Positions 1 through 7,186 of a DNA stretch of 16,892 nt are shown piece after piece. How positions within the stretch are numbered: the stretch's first letter is position 1; every line of letters begins with the position of its first letter. Under the pieces are notes generated by a model. That model saw nothing but the letters and a program-made list of their open reading frames with translations. It was not told the origin of the DNA and made no database searches. Source of the DNA: Peptacetobacter sp900539645 (GTDB taxonomy: Bacteria > Bacillota > Clostridia > Peptostreptococcales > Peptostreptococcaceae); the NCBI RefSeq assembly GCF_047807365.1, contig NZ_JBLOUI010000049.1, forward strand, positions 1-16,892, given 5' to 3'. Position numbers and translations under genes: made by a program.

Positions 1-105
1 TATAATTTAAATTTAAAATTTGTTGGAACGCCGTATGAGGTGAAAGTCTCACGTACGGTGTGGAGTGGGGGAAAAGATGGAGATAAAATCAAAGTCTTAC
101 CTATC
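1..105 (+). mobile_element. 3' end of a group II intron (domains V and VI)
   Basis: A 34-nt stretch at 28-61 folds as a group II domain V. The lower stem pairs ACGCCGT (28-34) with ACGGTGT (55-61), there is a two-nt bulge, and the upper stem GAGGT/GTCTC is closed by a GAAA tetraloop. The segment after it (about 75-105) can form a domain VI hairpin with an unpaired A at 99 as candidate branch point. That puts the 3' splice site at about 104-107; I chose 105, uncertain by a few bases. The reading frame becomes NrdD-like right after this point (FIAGEVSRDIARR), so the intron lies inside nrdD. The rest of the intron, including any reverse transcriptase ORF and the 5' splice site, lies left of the window. 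An apparent GTG start at 65 is intron sequence and not the true start. Confidence 0.85.
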
Positions 106-574
106 ACTATTTATCGCTGGTGAAGTTTCTAGAGATATAGCTAGAAGAAAGTTAATTCCTCCTCATATAGTGCAGGCTCACGATGAAGGAGCTATACATT
201 GGCATGACATGGACTATACTTTACAGTCTATATTCAACTGCTGCTTAATAAATATACAGGATATGCTTGATAATGGAACTGTTATCAATGAAAAAATGGT
301 TGAGTCACCAAAGTCATTCTCAACTGCTTGTACAGTTACAACTCAGATAATGGCTCAGGTTGCAAGTAATCAGTATGGCGGACAGAGTATCACTATAAAA
401 CACTTAGCACCATATTTAAGAAGAACTTACGACAAGTTCTATAAAATGTATATGGAAAAATACAATAACGAAGAGTTAGCAAAAGATATAGCTCATGATA
501 TGATGATGAAGGATTTAAAAGACGGTGTCCAGACGATAAGATACCAGTTATCTACACTAATGACAACTAATGGT
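106..574 (+). CDS. nrdD: Anaerobic ribonucleoside-triphosphate reductase NrdD, internal exon
   Basis: This is the middle part of the catalytic subunit of class III ribonucleotide reductase, the oxygen-sensitive glycyl-radical enzyme that makes dNTPs from NTPs in the anaerobic cytoplasm. The frame reads FIAGEVSRDIARRKLIPP, then an EGAIHWHDMDY block, NCCLINIQDML and YGGQSITIKHLAPY, and ends in QLSTLMTTNG. These are recognisable NrdD blocks, including the active-site-region NCC cysteines. The exon is bounded by the group II intron on the left and a group I intron on the right. The next codon after GGT (572-574) is an in-frame TAA supplied by the intron, so unspliced mRNA would give a truncated protein. 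The N-terminal exon, including any ATP-cone, is outside the window. Confidence 0.93.
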
Positions 575-886
575 TAATAAAATGGCCGTCCATATTGGAA
601 ACATTATGGATTATGAGATGGTGAACCTAGAAATCTAGGGTGTGTGTCTTAAGACATGCTATCGGTGAATACTAAGGTTAAACGAGGTGACACATAAAGG
701 TTTAATTATGTTAATACCGAGCCAAGTCTATAATAAATTATAGAAAGGTGTAACGACTAAATTGGGTGAAATCCCTAAGAGGAATAATGTGAAAGCCATT
801 GTTCCGTAGCGCCATCTACCTAAGTTACTTTATGTAATATGGTAAAGAGATAGTCTAGTCTTTATAGAAATATAGAGAGGGGAACG
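575..886 (+). ncRNA. Group I self-splicing intron in nrdD, no homing endonuclease
   Basis: The NrdD frame stops after GGT at 574 and resumes at CAG 887, giving MTTNG-QAPFAT. The boundaries fit group I rules: the 5' exon ends in U and the intron ends in G (886). In P1, exon AUGGU (570-574) pairs with internal guide GCCGU (585-589), with a U.G pair at the splice site. A two-bp P10 is possible (C887-G584, A888-U583). In P7, GACTA (755-759) in an R-like element pairs with TAGTC (851-855) in an S-like AGAGATAGTC element. A Q-like element lies at 713-728. P9 is CTTTATA-GAAA-TATAGAG (860-877), and a further hairpin lies at 781-805. Elements between P7 strands suggest subgroup IA, not certain. At 312 nt there is no room for a homing endonuclease, so mobility would need help in trans. 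Confidence 0.9.
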
Positions 887-2155
887 CAGGCCCCATTCGC
901 TACAATATATCTTGAAATAGAAGAAGGAAGCGAATACGAAGAAGAAATGGCTCTTATCTGTGAAGAAATGATAAGACAGAGATTAGAAGGTATGAAAAAC
1001 TATAAAGGACAGCAGATTGGTGAAGCTTTCCCTAAATTAGTTTACCTATTAGATGAACACAACTGCCTAGAAGGTGGAAAATACGATTATATAACTAAAC
1101 TTGCAGCAGAATGTACTGCTAAGAGATTAGTTCCTGATTATCAGAGTGCTAAGATAATGAGAAGCAACTACGAAGGAAATACATTCCCTCCAATGGGTTG
1201 TAGAAGTCATTTAAGTCCATATAAAGACGAAAATGGAAACTACAAATGGTATGGAAGATTTAACCAGGGTGTTGTTTCATTAAACTTACCACAGATAGCT
1301 ATAATGGCTGATAAAAATATGGATATGTTCTGGAATATACTAGATCAGAGATTAGAGTTATGTAAAGAAGCTCTTTTAGTTAGACATAATATGTTAAAAG
1401 GAACTTTATCAGATGTTTCTCCAATTCACTGGCAGCATGGTGCAATAGCTAGATTAGACAAAGGAGAAAAAATAGACAAACTTCTTGAAAATGGATACTC
1501 AACATTAAGCTTAGGATATGTTGGTATACATGAAATGGTTCAGTCTATGTTAGGTGTTAGCCACACTACTGAAAAAGGTGAAAAATTTGCGCTAGAAGTT
1601 ATGAATCATTTAAGAAAGAAATGTGATGAGTGGAAAGCTGAAACAGGATTAGGATTTGGACTTTACGGTACTCCAGCAGAAAATCTTGTTTACAGATTCT
1701 GTAGAATTGATAAACAGAAATTCGGTGAAATACCAAACGTTACTGACAAACTATACTACACTAACAGCTACCACGTAAATGTATGTGAAGAAATAGATGC
1801 GTTTAGTAAGTTAAAATTTGAAGCTCAGTTCCATGCAATAAGCTCAGGTGGATGTATTTCGTACATCGAGGTTCCAGATATGAGCAGAAACTTAGAAGCT
1901 GTTGAACAGGTTATAAACTACATATACCACAACATTCAGTACGCTGAAATAAACACAAAACCAGATGTTTGTTACAAATGCGGATACACAGGAGAAATAA
2001 AACTAGATGAAAATCTAGAGTGGTACTGTCCTTCTTGTGGAAACAGAGATGAAGCTGATATGCAGGTTATGAGAAGAACTTGTGGATATATAGGAACTAA
2101 TTTCTGGAATAAAGGTCGTACTCAGGAAATTGGGGATAGAGTACTTCATTTATAG
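887..2155 (+). CDS. nrdD: Anaerobic ribonucleoside-triphosphate reductase NrdD, 3' exon
   Basis: This is the C-terminal part of NrdD, starting at CAG after the group I intron (QAPFATIYLEIEEG). It carries the catalytic barrel, for example PPMGCRSHLSPY, FNQGVVSLNLPQIAI and SGGCISYIEV. Near the end are two CxxC pairs (CYKCGYTG and WYCPSCG) forming the usual zinc site, then the glycyl-radical loop RRTCGYIGTNFW, whose Gly after Cys should hold the radical, and the typical tail GRTQEIGDRVLHL. An ATG at 947 would give an open 402-aa frame, but it lies inside the conserved domain and has no good ribosome site, so it is not the real start. NrdG is encoded 17 bp downstream. Both exons look intact, so the enzyme should be functional if both introns splice. 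Confidence 0.95.
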   Translation, partial: QAPFATIYLEIEEGSEYEEEMALICEEMIRQRLEGMKNYKGQQIGEAFPKLVYLLDEHNCLEGGKYDYITKLAAECTAKRLVPDYQSAKIMRSNYEGNTFPPMGCRSHLSPYKDENGNYKWYGRFNQGVVSLNLPQIAIMADKNMDMFWNILDQRLELCKEALLVRHNMLKGTLSDVSPIHWQHGAIARLDKGEKIDKLLENGYSTLSLGYVGIHEMVQSMLGVSHTTEKGEKFALEVMNHLRKKCDEWKAETGLGFGLYGTPAENLVYRFCRIDKQKFGEIPNVTDKLYYTNSYHVNVCEEIDAFSKLKFEAQFHAISSGGCISYIEVPDMSRNLEAVEQVINYIYHNIQYAEINTKPDVCYKCGYTGEIKLDENLEWYCPSCGNRDEADMQVMRRTCGYIGTNFWNKGRTQEIGDRVLHL

Positions 2156-2172
2156 GAGATGATTTTTAGAGA

Positions 2173-2685
2173 ATGAGATATGAAAAAATAAGAAAATTTG
2201 ATGTGTCTAATGCTCCAGGTGTTAGATCGACATTATTTGTAACAGGATGTACTCACGATTGTAAAGGCTGCTTTAACAAGGAATTGCAGGACTTTGGAGC
2301 TGGAAAGGTTTGGACTCAAGAAGACGAGGACAATTTTGTATCTTATGTTAAGAATGACAATGTTGTCGGAGTTAATATTTTAGGAGGAGAGCCAATGCAG
2401 CAGGTTATGGATGACTGCCTTCCAAATTTATTAAAGAGAGTTAAAGAAGAAACTGGTAAAAGCATCTGGCTTTGGTCTGGATATTTACTTGAACAAATTC
2501 TTGAAGATGAGAAAAGAAGAAAAATTTTAGAATATGTAGATGTACTAGTAGATGGAAGATTTGATATTGATAAGAGAAATATAAATCTTAAATATAGAGG
2601 ATCTGAAAATCAGAGAGTGATTGATGTCAAAAAGACATTGATGAGTGATTCTGTGGTACTTTACGATTTTGAAGAAATTTTGTAA
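2173..2685 (+). CDS. nrdG: Anaerobic ribonucleotide reductase-activating protein NrdG
   Basis: This is a radical SAM enzyme of 170 aa, the normal size for NrdG. It uses a [4Fe-4S] cluster and S-adenosylmethionine to install the glycyl radical on NrdD. The cluster motif C26-x3-C30-x2-C33 (TGCTHDCKGCFN) is intact, followed by the SAM-binding GGEP at 71-74 and LVDGRFD near residue 126. It starts 17 bp after the nrdD stop. A GGAG right after that stop lies about 14 nt from the ATG, a rather long spacing, and AGAGA lies closer, so translation may be partly coupled to nrdD. A strong terminator follows, ending the nrdDG operon. Confidence 0.95.
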   Translation: MRYEKIRKFDVSNAPGVRSTLFVTGCTHDCKGCFNKELQDFGAGKVWTQEDEDNFVSYVKNDNVVGVNILGGEPMQQVMDDCLPNLLKRVKEETGKSIWLWSGYLLEQILEDEKRRKILEYVDVLVDGRFDIDKRNINLKYRGSENQRVIDVKKTLMSDSVVLYDFEEIL

Positions 2686-2733
2686 AATTATTTTAGAATT
2701 ATAAAATACAGTAAAAAATATATTAATTTTTAG

Positions 2734-2774
2734 AAAGTGTACAGCTTTTGTGTAAAAAGTTGTACACTTTTTTT
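2734..2774 (+). terminator. Rho-independent terminator of nrdDG
   Basis: A long hairpin has outer arms AAAGTGTACA and TGTACACTTT and an extra inner CTTTT/AAAAG pairing around GTGT, followed by a run of seven T. It lies about 50 bp after the nrdG stop. Confidence 0.92.
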
Positions 2775-3007
2775 ATTTATTTTTTTGTTGTTATTTTTTT
2801 GATTTTTGAAAATTACTATTTTTATTCTTTTTAATATTTTAAAATGTTTTAAGTATATAATTAAAATATTCGAGAAGTTATAATGTTTTTGAATACATAA
2901 TGAAATTTTTATGATTTTTCTATAGATTTTTTTGATTGAATACTTTAAAATAGGGTAGATATTTAATTATGTAAAATAAAAAATAAATTGTGTACTTTAT
3001 TTAGCTT
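2775..3007. other. AT-rich gap without a visible gene
   Basis: The stretch between the nrdDG terminator and the next ORF is very AT-rich with T-runs. I see no convincing promoter, RBS or coding frame. A TAG lies at 3002-3004 in the frame of the following fragment. Confidence 0.6.
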
Positions 3008-3463
3008 ATGAACAGAATTATGCTGAATCAGGCTCAGCAATATCAAATCAAATTAAATCCTGGAGAAAATGAAATAAAAATCGACAAGTTAATTAAAAAA
3101 GTAACTAGTAATAGTGTTGGTGCATCACAGGATGTTGCTACACTTCTTGGAATGTTCTGGCAGTTACATCTTGCATATGAACCAGGGTATACTTCACAGA
3201 TGTTAAAAAATAATACTGATAAAGATTTAAAAAATGATTCATATTATGCAAAAATGAATAGATTATATAGAAATCTTACTACAGACGAAGAAAAAATGGA
3301 TAAAGATCAGTTATTAATATTAAAAGCATCTGAAGCTGCTGGAAAAGATTTAAGAGGATTCTTTGCTAGTTGGGGATTAGTTGCAAATGATACTACAAAG
3401 GTATACTTACAGCAGTTAATGGAAAAAGGAAAAATAACGACTGAAACTAGCAAAAATCTATAA
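3008..3463 (+). pseudogene. C-terminal remnant of a probable M60-like (enhancin-type) peptidase
   Basis: The frame encodes 151 residues. The pattern DVATLLGMFWQLHLAYEPG, then QLLILKASEAAGKDL and FFASWGLVAND, resembles the helical C-terminal end of M60-like (PF13402) mucin-degrading metallopeptidases. The catalytic HExxH part is absent. An in-frame TAG sits one codon before the ATG and I see no Shine-Dalgarno sequence, so this is probably the leftover 3' end of a gene whose 5' part was lost. The family call rests on the look of the last 60 residues and could be wrong. It could also be a small expressed protein of unknown role. Confidence 0.45.
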
Positions 3464-3508
3464 ACAAAATTTATATTTTATTCAATTATCAATTAATTAT
3501 TATAAAAT

Positions 3509-3537
3509 TTCACAAAAAGGTAATTTATTGGTATAAT
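3509..3537 (+). promoter_or_regulatory. Sigma-A-type promoter of the metallo-beta-lactamase lipoprotein gene
   Basis: TTCACA (3509-3514), a 17-bp spacer and TATAAT (3532-3537). The expected transcript has a leader of about 115 nt before the ATG at 3660. The leader holds a perfect 7-bp inverted repeat, TGGATAA (3571-3577) with TTATCCA (3603-3609). Confidence 0.75.
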
Positions 3538-3659
3538 ATAAAGAGTATCTGTCAATAATATAAGATTAAGTGGATAACTGATTTTTTGGTAGCTTATTTA
3601 AATTATCCAAGTATCTAAGAAAAACACAGAAAAAATAAAAAGTACATAAGGAGGGCAAT

Positions 3660-4877
3660 ATGAATTTGAGATCTAAATTTATCGGTATTATACTTGCTGG
3701 GATATTATCGATTTCAATGACATTCACTGGATGTTCATCGAATAACAATACAGATGAAAATTCATCTAATAATTCGAGTACATCAACAAGTATTTCGTCT
3801 TCAGATAATGATGCATCAAATTCGGCATCTGATACGGCAGAAGATCAGAGCGATAAGTCTCGGTCGAATAACGACACATTGTCTGATGGTGATGTACAAA
3901 TTCACTTTATCGATACAGGAAATAGCGATGCAATTCTAATAGATGATGGTGGAGTTGCTATGCTTATCGATGCAGGGGACAACGACGACGAAAGAGCAGT
4001 AGTAAATTATTTAAATGGACGGGGAGTAAAGGATATTAAATATCTTGTTTCTACTCATGCACATGCAGATCATGCTGGAGGACTAGATGAGGTAGTTAAG
4101 AAGTGTAAAGTAGAAACTGCATTTGTTTCCAATGGAGATGCAGATACTCGGACATATAGAGATTTTATCATGGCGCTTTCAGATAAAGGGCTAAATCCTA
4201 CAGTGCCACTTGAAGGAAAAAAATTTAAGCTAAAAAATTCTTATTTTGAAGTTTTCAACATTAATGGAGGCAGCGACACAAATAATGAATCTCTTGTAGT
4301 TCTATTAACTCATGGAAATGACAAGATGCTATTTATGGGAGATGCTGAGGAAGAGGTTGAACACGAGATTTTAAACAAGATGCCAGATGTAGACTTATTA
4401 AAAGTTGGACATCATGGTTCACATAGTAGTACGACAGATGCATTTTTAGATAAGACAAAACCAGAGTATGCGGTTATTTTATGTGGAAGAAATAATAAGT
4501 ATGGACATCCTCACAGGGAAACTATGCAGAAATTAAAGGATAGAAACATAGCTGTTTACAGAACTGATGAGAGTGGCGATTTACTATTTACATCAAACGG
4601 AAATGGAATAACTACAAATTCTAAAAAGGGCGATTACAATTCTGGTAGCAATTCTGCAGATGAATATTCATCAGATCCTTCATATGAGTCTGGATATTCA
4701 GAATCTAATTCATCTGATGGCTCTGACAATCTAAAAACTGTTTATTGGACTAAGAACGGTAAAGTCTACCACAAGTACAGAGATTGCTCAGGGCTTAGAA
4801 AGAGTAAAAACGTCTTATCAGGAAATATTTCAGATAGTGGAAAGCCAAGACTTTGCAAAATATGCGAAGGAAGATAG
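3660..4877 (+). CDS. Secreted ComEC/Rec2-like metallo-beta-lactamase lipoprotein
   Basis: This 405-aa exported hydrolase of unknown substrate has a signal peptide with hydrophobic core (residues 8-20) and a lipobox ending at Cys25 (TFTGC), so it is likely membrane-anchored on the outside. A Ser/Asn/Asp-rich linker follows (26-75). The metallo-beta-lactamase domain (about 78-312) has HAHADH (133-138), MGDAE around Asp228, VGHHGSHSS (249-257) and GHPH (282-285). This is the ComEC-like arrangement, where a nuclease or phosphodiesterase role has been proposed. After a second Ser-rich linker comes a small C-terminal domain (358-405) with YH, Cys376 and CKIC (399-402), likely a metal or disulfide motif. 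AGGAGGG is well placed before the ATG. It lacks ComEC membrane domains, so it is not the DNA-uptake channel itself. Confidence 0.88.
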   Translation: MNLRSKFIGIILAGILSISMTFTGCSSNNNTDENSSNNSSTSTSISSSDNDASNSASDTAEDQSDKSRSNNDTLSDGDVQIHFIDTGNSDAILIDDGGVAMLIDAGDNDDERAVVNYLNGRGVKDIKYLVSTHAHADHAGGLDEVVKKCKVETAFVSNGDADTRTYRDFIMALSDKGLNPTVPLEGKKFKLKNSYFEVFNINGGSDTNNESLVVLLTHGNDKMLFMGDAEEEVEHEILNKMPDVDLLKVGHHGSHSSTTDAFLDKTKPEYAVILCGRNNKYGHPHRETMQKLKDRNIAVYRTDESGDLLFTSNGNGITTNSKKGDYNSGSNSADEYSSDPSYESGYSESNSSDGSDNLKTVYWTKNGKVYHKYRDCSGLRKSKNVLSGNISDSGKPRLCKICEGR

Positions 4878-4960
4878 TCTAAAAAAACTAAATTTTAATG
4901 ACTTAGAAAAACGATAAACTCAAAAAGGAAAAATTTTATTATAGAGAATGTTTAAACATA

Positions 4961-4996
4961 AAAAAGTACTCCAAATTCAATCGGAGTACTTTTTTT
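4961..4996. terminator. Bidirectional terminator between the lipoprotein gene and lexA
   Basis: The arms AAAAAGTACTCC and GGAGTACTTTTT form a stem of about 12 bp with a 10-nt loop. It has a T-run on the plus strand and an A-run on the left side, so it can stop transcription from both convergent genes. Confidence 0.9.
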
Positions 4997-5027
4997 ATTT
5001 GCGTTTTAAAATTGTAATCTTTGAAAT

Positions 5028-5672
5028 TTATTTTAAGACTCTGAATACGCCAGTCACGACACCTATTATCTGAACTTGAGAATCTTCAAATATAAAAGGT
5101 TCCATAAATTCATTTTCTGGCTGTAATCTAATCTTGCCATCTTCTTTGTAGAATGTTTTAACTGTAGCTTTTTCATTTTCTACTAATGCAGCTACCATTG
5201 TACCATTTGCAGCTGTGTTTTTCTTATCAACAACTACATAGTCGCCGTCTAATATACCGGCATTTACCATACTCTCGCCCTTTACTCTAAGAACAAAGTT
5301 ATCCTTTCCGCTGACAAGAGATGCTGGTAGAGGTATATATTCCTCTATGTTCTGTTCAGCAAATATAGGCTCACCAGCAGTTATCTGACCTATAAGAGGT
5401 AAGTTTATCATTTCCTGGTGTAATCCCATAACATCGTCTTCATCTCTAGCTTTATCTAAAACCTCGATAGCTCTTGGCTTAGTAGGGTCTTTTCTTATAT
5501 AACCTAATTTCTCTAATTTGTTTAGATGAGAGTGAACAGTAGAAGTAGATCTTAAACTTACCGCATCACAAATCTCTCTAACAGCAGGTGGGTAACCTTT
5601 CTTAGAAATTTCGGATTTTATGAACTCTAGTATTGCTATTTGTTTGTCTGTTAAATTTGAATACATACTCAT
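5028..5672 (-). CDS. lexA: LexA, SOS-response repressor and autoprotease
   Basis: This transcriptional repressor of the DNA-damage response is 214 aa, slightly longer than the usual 200-206. The N-terminal winged helix-turn-helix (1-70) reads GYPPAVREI then RSTSTVHSHLNKLEKLGYI. The C-terminal S24 autoprotease domain has the Ala99-Gly100 cleavage site (TAGEP), catalytic Ser134 (GESM) and a Lys in ATVKTFY, probably Lys172. All functional residues are present. It converges on the lipoprotein gene and lies downstream of, and on the same strand as, a tyrosine recombinase gene. A candidate promoter (5790-5818) and a LexA-box-like palindrome (5831-5844) suggest autoregulation. Confidence 0.96.
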   Translation of the reverse strand: MSMYSNLTDKQIAILEFIKSEISKKGYPPAVREICDAVSLRSTSTVHSHLNKLEKLGYIRKDPTKPRAIEVLDKARDEDDVMGLHQEMINLPLIGQITAGEPIFAEQNIEEYIPLPASLVSGKDNFVLRVKGESMVNAGILDGDYVVVDKKNTAANGTMVAALVENEKATVKTFYKEDGKIRLQPENEFMEPFIFEDSQVQIIGVVTGVFRVLK

Positions 5673-5789
5673 TCCTCATTTCTTTATTTAATCGCTTTAT
5701 TTAACTTAATATCTTAACTTATTTTTATTGAATGGAACATAGCTAATTATTTGCTTAATAAAGTCAAAAAATTTATTATTTATAACTAT

Positions 5790-5818
5790 ATAATATCACA
5801 TTTAACAGTAGGATACAA
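5790..5818 (-). promoter_or_regulatory. Candidate lexA promoter
   Basis: On the minus strand, TTGTAT, 17 bp and TATTAT. This gives an untranslated leader of about 110 nt. A second -35-like TTGACT (5762-5767) has only a poor -10. Confidence 0.5.
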
Positions 5819-5830
5819 ACATTTATTCGT

Positions 5831-5844
5831 CGAGCAAGTGTTCG
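5831..5844. promoter_or_regulatory. LexA-box-like palindrome upstream of lexA
   Basis: CGAGCAAGTGTTCG matches the Bacillus-type SOS box CGAACRNRYGTTCG at all but one position. It lies 12 bp upstream of the proposed lexA -35 element and just past the recombinase stop codon, so LexA autoregulation is the natural reading. The slightly distant position lowers confidence. Confidence 0.55.
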
Positions 5845-5849
5845 TTTTT

Positions 5850-7034
5850 TTATTTTTCAAGAGTGTCATCTGTCTCGTTTTCTTCATCGATTAAGCTTTC
5901 AAAATCTTCATCTATTATGTCATCATTTTTATCATCTTCTAGCCATTCAAAGTTTTTAACAATATCTCGTTTTACATGTTTTTTGTGAGCTGCATAAAGC
6001 TGTGTTGTAGTTACGTTATCGTGGTCTAGTAAGTTTTGAACGTCGTATATTGTAAATCCATTTTGGATTAGAGAAGTCGCTGCAGTTGCTCTTAGTTTAT
6101 GAGGGCTGTACCCTTTATCTCTAGTCGTGCACATAGAGATTGAAGTGTACTTTTTAACTAGGGAAGTGATAGCTCTTTCTGTCATCCTTTTTTTCTGTAG
6201 AGATAAGAACAATGCATCTTTGTGTTCTTCGGGGATATCCTCGCTATGAGGTCTTTCGTGATTGATGTAATCTAATACAACGTGCTCACAAGTTTTATTT
6301 ATAGGCATTAAAACTTCCTTGCCCCTTTTTCTAAAAATAGTAAACTCGCCACGAGAGAAGTTAAACGAAGAAATATTTAGCTCTCTAAGCTCATTTAATC
6401 TAAGCCCATATGTAACAAATAGTGCCAAAATTGCTTTATCTCTAAGTTTAGTCTTTTTCCAATAGACTTTTTCCTTTTCTGTAAGTCCTTCACCAGTTTC
6501 TACAGCATCTAGCATAACTGCGACTTCATCAATCTCAAGCCTTTTTATAGCGTCTGGCTGCGGTTTTGGGAGCTTTATCGGGTTGAAACCATCAGTTATA
6601 TTCTCTTTAAGCTGCTCGTTTCTATAAAGGAATTTGAACAGAGTAGAGAGCGATGATTTTTTTCTGGCAAGCGCACGATTATTATTCTCAAATACCATAG
6701 TCGTATTGCCAATTTCTTTATAATATCTACTACAATATTCACCTAAGAATAGGTTGATATCTCTGGCTTTAAGCTCAGAAAATTCTTCCAAAGTGATATC
6801 GTGAGTAATTTTTGCAGATGTATGTTCAGCCGTTTCAACAAGGTAGTGGCAGAAAAATAGGATATCTTCAAGATATGCAAGCCTGCTTGATACAGAAACA
6901 GATCCTTTTAGGTATATGAAGTAATCCTTCATGAAGTCTGGAAGCTGCGATTGTATTTCGAGGCATTTTTCAACTTTTTTGTTGTCCCTGATTACTATGT
7001 TGTCAGGACGGCTTGATTTGTTGTGTATTTTCAT
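5850..7034 (-). CDS. Tyrosine recombinase / integrase family protein
   Basis: This 394-aa site-specific recombinase of the phage integrase (XerC/D-like) fold has an N-terminal SAM-like core-binding domain (about 30-140) and a catalytic domain (about 165-360). The full catalytic set is visible: Arg212 (GLRLNE), Lys239 in the beta hairpin, His312-x2-Arg315 (PHKLR), His338 (LLDHDN) and nucleophile Tyr347 (QLYA). An acidic tail (366-394) is unusual and may be a regulatory or interaction segment. The RBS AGGAGG precedes the ATG. No attachment sites, transposase or phage genes lie next to it, so it may be a chromosomal recombinase and not the marker of a mobile element. Confidence 0.92.
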   Translation of the reverse strand: MKIHNKSSRPDNIVIRDNKKVEKCLEIQSQLPDFMKDYFIYLKGSVSVSSRLAYLEDILFFCHYLVETAEHTSAKITHDITLEEFSELKARDINLFLGEYCSRYYKEIGNTTMVFENNNRALARKKSSLSTLFKFLYRNEQLKENITDGFNPIKLPKPQPDAIKRLEIDEVAVMLDAVETGEGLTEKEKVYWKKTKLRDKAILALFVTYGLRLNELRELNISSFNFSRGEFTIFRKRGKEVLMPINKTCEHVVLDYINHERPHSEDIPEEHKDALFLSLQKKRMTERAITSLVKKYTSISMCTTRDKGYSPHKLRATAATSLIQNGFTIYDVQNLLDHDNVTTTQLYAAHKKHVKRDIVKNFEWLEDDKNDDIIDEDFESLIDEENETDDTLEK

Positions 7035-7127
7035 AAGTAAAACCTCCTATGGTTATAATTATATAGAAAATGAAAGTATTAAGAAAGAAAAATTTAACAT
7101 TTAAAATTTAATACTAAGTTATTTTAT

Positions 7128-7135
7128 GTTATAAT
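7128..7135 (+). promoter_or_regulatory. Extended -10 promoter of the zinc-ribbon gene
   Basis: TGTTATAAT is a perfect extended -10 element (TATAAT at 7130-7135). The -35 region is only TTTAAT-like. It lies about 50 bp before the ATG at 7187. Confidence 0.55.
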
Positions 7136-7186
7136 TTAACTTTAAATAATAATTAATTTTTAAACAATCACAATAAGGAGGAATTT

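Noticed and set aside
65..105. GTG start of NrdD at 65
   Set aside because: The sequence belongs to group II intron domains V-VI; the first residues do not look like NrdD and no proper RBS-start pair is needed inside an exon.
947..949. Independent gene starting at ATG 947
   Set aside because: The NrdD frame is open and conserved from 887; the ATG is an internal methionine of the 3' exon.
5850..7034. Recombinase as proof of an integrated prophage or element
   Set aside because: No attachment-site repeats, excisionase, phage or conjugation genes are seen around it; it lies by lexA in an ordinary setting.
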